From an uncultured Acetatifactor sp. (lineage in GTDB: Bacteria > Bacillota > Clostridia > Lachnospirales > Lachnospiraceae): a stretch of DNA of 29,199 nt. Shown piece by piece: positions 23,642 to 29,199 of the stretch (the first letter of the stretch is position 1; each line of letters begins with the position of its first letter). The notes under the pieces were generated by a model. That model saw nothing but the letters and a program-made list of their open reading frames with translations. It searched no databases and had not been told where the DNA came from. The stretch spans positions 1 through 29,199 of the forward strand of contig CAJUTJ010000123.1 of assembly GCA_910589655.1 (NCBI GenBank), read 5' to 3'. Made by a program: the position numbers and the translations under genes.

Positions 23642-23968
23642 TTATATCATAGAAATCAAATCATCATCAAAGTATCGTTTACTTTTCTTTTTCCCATTGA
23701 CGCTAATGGTGTAAAAACAGCAATTACGCTTGAAATGCCAGCGAATCCCTATAATCACGCCTGTCATATCGGGATGGTTGCAAGGCGAGACCTGTTCCCC
23801 ATAAACAAACCGGGGAGGTGCCGGCAGCTCCCGGATTTCTTTTATGTCCAGCTCATAATTCTCTTTAGGCAATATAACTAAGGCTTTACTATTGTCTATC
23901 TTGTATTGAACAACTGCCTGAAACAATCCGTCTTCCAGAGCTTTGCCGTCGAGACATATACCCCACAT
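23642..23968 (-). CDS. small protein of unknown function
   Basis: 108 residues, not recognised. The ATG at 23968 has AAGGAGG eight bases upstream, the strongest evidence that it is real. The N-terminal half is mixed (MWGICLDGKALEDGLFQAVVQY); the C-terminal half (PRFVYGEQVSPCNHPDMTG, then VIIGIRWHF and FYTISVNGKKKSKRYFDDDLI) looks like a small all-beta, SH3-like barrel with a tip CNHPD. No signal peptide or membrane helix, so probably cytosolic. It lies 132 bases upstream of the dipeptidase on the same strand, and a hairpin repeat pair lies upstream of its promoter. A function cannot be assigned. Confidence 0.75.
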   Translation of the reverse strand: MWGICLDGKALEDGLFQAVVQYKIDNSKALVILPKENYELDIKEIRELPAPPRFVYGEQVSPCNHPDMTGVIIGIRWHFKRNCCFYTISVNGKKKSKRYFDDDLISMI

Positions 23969-24011
23969 AAAAGAAGCCTCCTTTTGCGCACTATTCCGAT
24001 TTATATTCTCG

Positions 24012-24040
24012 ATTACAAAATATTTGCCTGCTACTTACAA
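24012..24040 (-). promoter_or_regulatory. candidate promoter of the small unknown gene
   Basis: On the - strand: TTGTAA (24040-24035), 17 bases, TGTAAT (24017-24012), 44 bases before the ATG at 23968. It lies just outside the end of the hairpin element that begins at 24049. Confidence 0.5.
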
Positions 24041-24048
24041 TATATATT

Positions 24049-24228
24049 TACACACTTCCAGATATGCCGACACAGCCGGCACAAACAATCAACGAATTGG
24101 TGCAAGCCTGTAAGAATCGCGCAAGCGATTCTTCTAACTGCTTTAGCAGTTTGGGAAGAAGCTTTGCTCCGCAGAGCGTGAAATCACTTAGCAAGGTCCT
24201 CTCAAGCTTAGTGATTTCCTTCACACTT
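24049..24228. repeat. dispersed hairpin element, copy B2
   Basis: Same family as 3876-4073. It starts with a variant end (TACACACTT) and ends with TTCACACTT (24220-24228), shared with the next copy. The head reads MPTQPAQTINELVQACKN from ATG 24064. It is followed by AAGAATCGC-GCAA-GCGATTCTT, a CTGCTTTAGCAG hairpin absent from copy B1, and the AAATCACT with AGTGATTT stem. It lies upstream of the small unknown gene and its candidate promoter. Confidence 0.75.
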
Positions 24229-24401
24229 TCAAACATGCCGACGCAGTCGGCACAAACAATTTATGAACTGGTGCAAGGCCGGAAGAACGCTGTTCTTGCG
24301 TTCTTCCCGGAATGACTTAGATTTTCTTAGGCTGGGTACAAAGAGGGAGTGTTTACACACCCTCTTTCCAGCCTTAGAAAATCTTCATTCCGTTCACACT
24401 T
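24220..24401. repeat. dispersed hairpin element, copy B3
   Basis: In tandem with copy B2 and bounded by TTCACACTT at 24220-24228 and 24393-24401, touching the stop codon of the SGNH gene (24402). The head reads MPTQSAQTIYELVQGRKN from ATG 24235. The first hairpin is GAAGAACGC with GCGTTCTTC. The last is a very long stem (about 24310-24390) with outer GGAATGA, AGATTTTCT and AGGCTGG arms matched on the far side, capped by AAAGAGGG with CCCTCTTT. As the 3' end of a - strand transcript it may act as terminator for the SGNH gene. Confidence 0.75.
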
Positions 24402-25550
24402 CTACCGCAAAATTGCATGTTGCTTCAAAAAGCCCTTCCATAAATCAATATATTGCGCCTTCAAGTGAACTCCGTCAAAGGTATAAATCGGATTCATCCC
24501 GCCTGTCTCGTCGCAGATTGCCGGATTCACATCCAAATAAAATACCCGCTCATTATCCGCAAGCTGTGAGATTGCTTCGTTTCTCGCCTCTATTCCCTCG
24601 TTATTGATATAATCGCCCTGTTGAGAACGCTCCGAAGTCACCTTTATAATGCCCTGAATATAGATAATGGCATCGGGCTGCAGCTCCAACAGATGATCCA
24701 CCGCTTCCTTATACGCCGCGGCAAAGGTTTCCACTGTTCCCGTGCCCATCTCGTTAATACCCACCATAAGATAAATCTTGGCATAGGAGTGCTCCGAGAG
24801 AGCCTGCTCAACGGTTATTTTTTTCTTCTGCCCTGCTACCGTAACGATCTCGGAATCAAACAATTTATAAATAGTAAGCCCTTTGGCCGCATAGAAAGCC
24901 GCCGTTTCCTCCAGCCCGCCATACTCAAACATACCCACTGTGCGGGAATCTCCGATAAATACGGCATCCCCAAAGTAATCGTCTTCCACGGATTGATAGT
25001 CCAAGACATTTTGTGCCTCCCACCCCATCGCGCCATCCGTCTCCGGACCGTCTCCTGCTTCCCAGCCCCCCGGCATTCCCGGTTCCGGGCTGTCATGTCC
25101 TCCGGTTCCCCGGTTATCCGGCGGTTCCGAACTATGAGAAGCTCCGGCTCCCGCAGCATCCGGTATCCCTGACTCGGGAGCGTTAATCTCCCCCGTTTGC
25201 GAAGATTCCGGCGTTCCGGATTCCGCGGCATCCGGCATGGGATCCTGCACTCCCGTATCCGGCGCCTCCGCTCCCACCTGCTGCAGACGGTCACCGGAGG
25301 ACACAAACATACCGTCCGCGCCGGAAACGGCTCCCTCCGTTCCCGATACGGTATTCCATAACGGATTTCCGCTGGCCTGAACATAACCTGCCTGCCGAAA
25401 ATCCTGTTTGATACTTTCATACCAGCTTTTTACCTGCTCTATAGGTTTCGCATACACCTGCCAGCCGTCAACCTCCGACAAATATATGATGCCGGCCGCG
25501 ACCCAAAAAATCATAAACTTCCATTTTTTCCACCATTTCACGGTTATCAC
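24402..25550 (-). CDS. membrane-anchored SGNH/GDSL-type hydrolase
   Basis: 382 residues. A basic Trp-rich N-terminus leads into one membrane helix (KFMIFWVAAGIIYL), so the protein is anchored with its bulk outside. A Pro/Gly/Ser/Glu-rich linker of about 110 residues follows. The C-terminal domain is SGNH: block I FIGDSRTVG (Ser about residue 202), block III VGINEMG, block V DGVHLK (Asp/His about 359 and 362). Such enzymes transfer or remove acyl groups on cell-surface glycans. The gene follows an MBOAT acyltransferase by 116 bases, the usual pairing for polysaccharide O-acetylation. The GTG at 25550 is chosen for AAGGA four bases upstream; GTG 25565 and ATG 25514 are alternatives. Linker codons are richer in GC than the surroundings. 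Confidence 0.85.
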   Translation of the reverse strand: MITVKWWKKWKFMIFWVAAGIIYLSEVDGWQVYAKPIEQVKSWYESIKQDFRQAGYVQASGNPLWNTVSGTEGAVSGADGMFVSSGDRLQQVGAEAPDTGVQDPMPDAAESGTPESSQTGEINAPESGIPDAAGAGASHSSEPPDNRGTGGHDSPEPGMPGGWEAGDGPETDGAMGWEAQNVLDYQSVEDDYFGDAVFIGDSRTVGMFEYGGLEETAAFYAAKGLTIYKLFDSEIVTVAGQKKKITVEQALSEHSYAKIYLMVGINEMGTGTVETFAAAYKEAVDHLLELQPDAIIYIQGIIKVTSERSQQGDYINNEGIEARNEAISQLADNERVFYLDVNPAICDETGGMNPIYTFDGVHLKAQYIDLWKGFLKQHAILR

Positions 25551-25666
25551 CCAATCCTTATCCACAAAAACCGCTGCCGTTTACATGCAATCCTTCCGCT
25601 GCCCTGAGACCACATTGATAATACGGCCGGACAGTGAACCGATCTGTCTCTTTCCGATTCCATACG

Positions 25667-27064
25667 TTAAAAGTTGAGGTACATAAAAGGATTCTGTCCT
25701 TCTACCTGTAATCTCCACACGCATAACCAGAATAACGCAATCAGCAAGAGCATCCCCGGCAGTCTGTCTTTCCATTTGTCAAAGAGCTTCTCCAATGCCG
25801 GCGTACAGGCAAAGCCTCCTGCCAAAAGCAATACGCCGTAATTCATCACCGCATTTTTCCAATCGTCAGCGTTGACATAAATGCCTTCCGTCATGCCTGA
25901 CATCCTGCCCAGATATATACCCAGCTGAGACAAATCCGTAATGGCAAAGCACATCCAGCTTATGGGAATCACCAGCCATAGGTAGAGATGGGGCAGCGCC
26001 CTCAGAACTCCCCGTGAGACAAACTTTCCCATCCCCAGACGGGTCAGCTGTCTCTCCATGACAATCAACGCCCAGAGCATGATTCCCCATATCAGGAAAT
26101 TCACAGTACTTCCATGCCAAAGAGCCGTCAACAGCCATACGCACAGCAGATTGCCCAAAGTGCGCCACTCGCCCTTTCTGTTCCCCCCCAAAGGGATATA
26201 GACATAGCGGCTGAACCACCTTCCCAGCGTAATATGCCACCTGCGGTAAAAAATTCTGACAGAGCTTGCCATATAGGGATTCAAGAAATTCGACGGCAGA
26301 GAAAAACCTAACATCTGCCCCAGACCGACAGCCATAAGAGAATATCCGTAAAAGTCAAAATATAATTTCATAGAATAGGCTATGGCGGCTATCCATGCAA
26401 GGGGCGTGGAAATACTCTCAAATCCTGTGACCTGAACCTCTCTCCACAGCAGTCCCAGCCGATCCGCCAATAAAACCTTAAAAACCAGACCCATGGTAAA
26501 AACCTTTAATCCGGCCTGTATGCTATTTGCAGAAAATTCTCTTTCGTGTAATGCCTCCCGAACCTCCCCATAGCTTGCTATAGGACCGGAAAGCAGCTGG
26601 GGAAACATGGTAACATAAGTCGCCAGCCGCAGAAAGGAGGTCTCTTTCGTCTCTTCGCCTCTATATACATCAAACAGATAAGAGAGAATACGGAAGGTAT
26701 AAAAACTGATACCCATAGGCAGCCCGCCGGCGCCGATTCCACTCTTAAATACTGCAAGTACTCCGATATTCCCCGCTACGGACAATGCCAGCAGGATTTT
26801 TCTATTGCGTTCTAAACCTTTTTTCTTTTGTTTCTTTTTCTTACCCTTTTTTAGCTTCGCTCCTCTTGCCAAATGCAATCCCAGAAAATAATTTATCAAT
26901 GTGGAAACCATCAAAAGCCACAAATATTCCGGCTCCCCAAAAGCATAGAATACTAAGCTGCCTGAAAGAAGAATCGCATTTTTCATATACTTGGGAGTGA
27001 CGGCATACAGAAGCAGAAAAAGCGGCAGAAAACAGAGTAAGAATTCTATACTGCTAAATATCAA
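25667..27064 (-). CDS. MBOAT-family O-acyltransferase (AlgI/DltB-like)
   Basis: 465 residues with about ten hydrophobic segments. MBOAT proteins pass acyl groups across the membrane to an exported polymer. Hallmarks are PMGISFYTFRILSYLFDVYRG, FPQLLSGPI, FDFYGYSLMAVGLG, the RRWHITLGRWF stretch (H277) and the catalytic histidine H317 in ALWHGSTVNFLIWG. A strongly basic cytosolic loop, KLKKGKKKKQKKKGLERNRK (70-89), lies between early helices, and the segment before PMGISFYTF looks about 20 residues shorter than in AlgI. The start is TTG 27064: an in-frame stop lies just upstream and MIFSSIEFLLCFLP matches the family N-terminus. Paired with the SGNH gene downstream; divergent from a TetR regulator. 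The polymer is unknown. Confidence 0.92.
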   Translation of the reverse strand: MIFSSIEFLLCFLPLFLLLYAVTPKYMKNAILLSGSLVFYAFGEPEYLWLLMVSTLINYFLGLHLARGAKLKKGKKKKQKKKGLERNRKILLALSVAGNIGVLAVFKSGIGAGGLPMGISFYTFRILSYLFDVYRGEETKETSFLRLATYVTMFPQLLSGPIASYGEVREALHEREFSANSIQAGLKVFTMGLVFKVLLADRLGLLWREVQVTGFESISTPLAWIAAIAYSMKLYFDFYGYSLMAVGLGQMLGFSLPSNFLNPYMASSVRIFYRRWHITLGRWFSRYVYIPLGGNRKGEWRTLGNLLCVWLLTALWHGSTVNFLIWGIMLWALIVMERQLTRLGMGKFVSRGVLRALPHLYLWLVIPISWMCFAITDLSQLGIYLGRMSGMTEGIYVNADDWKNAVMNYGVLLLAGGFACTPALEKLFDKWKDRLPGMLLLIALFWLCVWRLQVEGQNPFMYLNF

Positions 27065-27098
27065 GAATAATCACATCTTTCATCGCTTCTATATATCT

Positions 27099-27127
27099 AT
27101 AGTACCGTTTTATCCGTCCCAATACAA
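27099..27127 (-). promoter_or_regulatory. candidate promoter of the MBOAT-SGNH operon
   Basis: On the - strand: TTGTAT (27127-27122), 17 bases, TACTAT (27104-27099), 35 bases before the TTG start. The -10 match is fair. Confidence 0.5.
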
Positions 27128-27161
27128 CAAAAACTTTCTTAATTTTACCTAACATTTTTTT

Positions 27162-27198
27162 ACAAAATTATTGCAATTCAATTTTGTTATGTTAAGAT
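27162..27198 (+). promoter_or_regulatory. candidate tetR promoter with an overlapping dyad
   Basis: TTGCAA (27171-27176), 16 bases, TAAGAT (27193-27198) with TG just upstream of the -10 box. An inverted repeat, ACAAAATT (27162-27169) with AATTTTGT (27180-27187), straddles the -35 box, where an autoregulating TetR protein could bind. The region is AT-rich, so chance is possible. Confidence 0.4.
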
Positions 27199-27369
27199 AA
27201 AAAGGAGCTCTCCGCACTTTAGTAATATCAGCTCTGCAAACTCGTTATTTCCTATTGCTGCCCTGACAGGACTTTCAGCGGAGCTTCCCAATCTCAGGCA
27301 AAACCGCCGCTGCATTGCAATAACGCCGAGAGCATACGAATTAGTTTCCGACATGGAGGATTAAGGATC

Positions 27370-27972
27370 ATGAACAGCAGGTTTTTTGAGTTAAAAAAAG
27401 AAAAACAGGACAGAATGATAAACGCAGCTTTGAAAGTTTTCGGCATGAACGGATACCGGCACGCCGGCACCGATGAAATTGTGAGGGAAGCTGCCGTCAG
27501 CAAGGGACTGCTGTTTCACTATTTTGAAAACAAAATAGGGGCATACACCTTCAGCTACGATTACAGTGTCCGCTATCTAAGCATGGAGCTGAAATCCAAT
27601 GTAGACCCCGATGAAAAAGATATGTTTAAAATTATAAAACAGCGCGAACTGGCTCATATGGTTGCCATGCGCGGTTATCCGTATATGCGGCAGTTTATCG
27701 TCCGCTCCCTCTACGAAGATGTGAGCGAAGCGCTGCTTGCCATCGAGACAAAGCGGGATGCCATCATGAGCGTCTATGAATCCATCGACCAACAGATGGA
27801 TTTCTCACTGCTTCCGCCGGAAACGGACGGCGAAAAGCTCCGGAATATGCTGGCTATCACCATCAACGGACTGCTCAAAGAGCGCCTTCGGGACGGAACG
27901 TTTCAACCGGAAATGCACTTTGCCGACATTTGCGCTTATCTGGAAATGGTAAGGAAGCTGGCCTACCGTTAG
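27370..27972 (+). CDS. TetR/AcrR-family transcriptional regulator
   Basis: 200 residues, normal for the family. The N-terminal DNA-binding domain holds the usual helix-turn-helix (TDEIVREAAVSKGLLFHYFENK, about 34-55) after KQDRMINAALKVFGMNGYRHAG. The rest is an alpha-helical ligand and dimer domain with no assignable ligand. The ATG at 27370 is preceded by GGAGGATTAAGGATC, so there is a ribosome site although the spacing is mixed. It is divergent from the MBOAT-SGNH operon with about 305 bases between them, holding promoters for both, so control of that operon or of its own gene is the obvious guess. Confidence 0.92.
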   Translation: MNSRFFELKKEKQDRMINAALKVFGMNGYRHAGTDEIVREAAVSKGLLFHYFENKIGAYTFSYDYSVRYLSMELKSNVDPDEKDMFKIIKQRELAHMVAMRGYPYMRQFIVRSLYEDVSEALLAIETKRDAIMSVYESIDQQMDFSLLPPETDGEKLRNMLAITINGLLKERLRDGTFQPEMHFADICAYLEMVRKLAYR

Positions 27973-28040
27973 CCGCCGTTACCGGGCAGCGGTTCCGCTG
28001 TCTGAATCTCCGAAATCCGGAGTACAAGTCGGATCCTATG

Positions 28041-28802
28041 CTATTTGTTCATTTTGTAGGCGGGATCCGCGGGATAACCGCCTTTTAATTTCTGCATACC
28101 GCGCTGGATGGCATCTTTTGAATTTTTCCAATCCGCATCCTTATTGCGGTAGTCAAACTTTTCCACCATCCACGCCACGTCTTCCGCCAAACGTTTCATA
28201 TTACTTTCCATCAAAGGTGTCAGAATCTCATAAAAGCTCTCCCGCTCTTTGTCGGCCAGTTTACAATCCGCCGCCTCACAGAGATCGCCGGTATGAGATA
28301 AGCAGAAGCCTTTGCTGTTCTTTATTTTTTCCCGAAAATCAGCGTCCTGCTTCCAAAGATAGAAAAAAGTGTCCAGATATCTGGCATAAGTGTCCTTATA
28401 TTGATTGCAGATATAGCAGGAGGCCTCCTTCTCCCTCACCCACATGCCAACGGCATTTCCGCTCTCCGCGGCCTTCCGGAATTTATTCTTAAAAACGCTT
28501 TTTCCGGGCTTCACAGAAGCAAACGCTTTCTGCATCTCTCCGATCATCTTCATATAATGAGTTTTTAAAATCCATGCATTGCCCAGAGTATTTCCGTAAT
28601 CGAACATTTTCTGGAAATGGGCACGGCAGAATCCCGCCTTATCCGTCATTTCCCTGATGTCCGCTTCCATATAAGAAGAGCCGCTGCCCAATACAAAATC
28701 CAGCAGATCCTGCTCTATGCTTCTCTCAATAAAGCAAAAGGGACATTCATCCCCCGCATTCACCGCATCGTTCAAGGGAATTGTGTATAATTGTTCTTTC
28801 AT
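28041..28802 (-). CDS. DUF6062-like protein with duplicated CxxC / CxxH sites
   Basis: 253 residues. The start (MKEQLYTIPLNDAVNAGDECPFC) and the order of motifs look like DUF6062, a Clostridia family of unknown function; the name is from memory. Two modules repeat the same pattern: C20-x2-C23 with GFC59-x2-H62, and C129-x2-C132 with GFC167-x2-H170. Each could bind one zinc or another metal. No signal peptide or membrane helix. The ATG at 28802 follows AGGAGG at seven bases. It converges with the TetR gene; no co-transcribed neighbour lies in the window. Confidence 0.85.
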   Translation of the reverse strand: MKEQLYTIPLNDAVNAGDECPFCFIERSIEQDLLDFVLGSGSSYMEADIREMTDKAGFCRAHFQKMFDYGNTLGNAWILKTHYMKMIGEMQKAFASVKPGKSVFKNKFRKAAESGNAVGMWVREKEASCYICNQYKDTYARYLDTFFYLWKQDADFREKIKNSKGFCLSHTGDLCEAADCKLADKERESFYEILTPLMESNMKRLAEDVAWMVEKFDYRNKDADWKNSKDAIQRGMQKLKGGYPADPAYKMNK

Positions 28803-28825
28803 ATCATAACCTCCTGTTCCAGCTT

Positions 28826-28837
28826 GGTTTCGAAACC
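28826..28837. promoter_or_regulatory. perfect 12-bp dyad upstream of the DUF6062-like gene
   Basis: GGTTTCGAAACC is perfectly symmetric and lies 24 bases before the start codon, next to the ribosome site. LacI-family operators often have a CG-centred dyad of this type. I found no clear promoter next to it, so an operator role is only a guess. Confidence 0.3.
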
Positions 28838-28925
28838 GTTTTCTTTGCCATCAGCATATCCCCACCGGATGATTTAGGTATCCGGCAATAATTTTTTGCA
28901 TAAATCTCATAAAAATTACATATTC

Positions 28926-29199
28926 TCATTATACCATGAGCGCAGAAAAGGAAGCGTCTGCGAAGCAGACATTTACTTTTCAAGCCATGGCCCGGTATAA
29001 TGCATCACGAAGTGATGGCAAGACAGCGTAAGCTGGCTTGGATTCTGCGTCAGCAGAATCATTATACCATGAGCGCAGAAAATCAAGCGGCCTGAAAGGA
29101 CATTTGATTTTCAAGCCATGGCTCGGTATAATGGCATCACGAAGTGATGGCAAGACAGCGTAAGCTGGCTTGGATTCTGCGCCAGCAGAATCATTATAC
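28926..29199. repeat. tandem array of a ~132-bp multi-hairpin unit, cut by the window end
   Basis: Units start with TCATTATACC at 28926, 29059 and 29191 (periods 133 and 132). Each has ends that pair (ATTATACC with GGTATAAT), a variable inner stem, and a string of perfect hairpins: CATCAC-GAA-GTGATG, CAGC-GTAA-GCTG and GATTCTGC with GCAGAATC. The inner stem differs between units but stays paired: GAAAAG with CTTTTC in unit 1, GAAAATCAA with TTGATTTTC in unit 2. Unit 1 also has GTCTGC-GAA-GCAGAC. No protein frame is apparent and the array continues past the edge. There are no CRISPR-like spacers. Confidence 0.85.

Noticed and set aside
24048..24236. 62-codon - strand frame across copies B2 and B3 (MFESVKEITKLERT...)
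   Set aside because: It is the complement of hairpin arms, lacks a clear ribosome site, and the related copy B1 breaks it with a stop.
28926..29199. tRNA or rRNA fragments in the terminal repeat array
   Set aside because: The hairpins are short and independent, with no cloverleaf, TTC arm or CCA-type 3' end.

Overview
The window reads as chromosomal DNA of a Gram-positive anaerobe of the Clostridia, most likely Lachnospiraceae. Grounds: AddAB instead of RecBCD, with the AddB iron-sulphur cysteines; a tyrosine T-box in front of a TyrZ-type tyrS; a TPP riboswitch in front of thiT; strong AGGAGG ribosome sites; a DUF6062-type protein; and a TetM-like GTPase fused to a YacP/Rae1-type NYN domain. 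This is inferred from gene families, not from a search. I see no phage, plasmid, insertion sequence, CRISPR array, rRNA or tRNA.

Layout. 1-896: the 3' end of an unknown + strand gene and its terminator, then about 800 bases without a confident gene, holding two related palindromic elements in opposite orientation. 897-3860 (-): TetM-like GTPase with a repeat-expanded linker and a C-terminal Rae1-like nuclease domain. 3861-4264: a dispersed repeat whose end supplies part of the thiT promoter, then a TPP riboswitch. 4265-4954 (+): thiT. 5046-10768 (-): a very large hybrid sensor histidine kinase and, upstream of it, a lone ABC-type solute-binding lipoprotein with a long hairpin-rich leader. 11119-19092 (-): a DNA-repair operon mpg-addB-addA, with an ATGA overlap between mpg and addB. 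19384-20282 (+): a HAD phosphatase, possibly coupled to a 28-codon upstream frame. 20428-22235 (-): tyrS with its T-box and promoter. 22424-23968 (-): an M19 dipeptidase and a small unknown protein. 24049-24401: two tandem copies of the dispersed repeat seen before thiT. 24402-27064 (-): an MBOAT acyltransferase and SGNH hydrolase pair, probably O-acetylating a surface polymer. 27370-27972 (+): a divergent TetR regulator. 28041-28802 (-): a DUF6062-like protein with a duplicated metal-site pattern. 28926-end: a tandem array of a roughly 132-bp multi-hairpin unit.

Most genes are ordinary housekeeping or surface functions. Three things stand out. First, a ribosome-binding GTPase is fused to a ribosomal A-site nuclease-like domain and lacks the loop that TetM uses against tetracycline. 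Second, several families of intergenic palindromic elements change their stem sequences between copies while staying base-paired. Third, two neighbouring but unrelated genes (the GTPase and addA) carry in-frame minisatellites of 36 and 42 bp.
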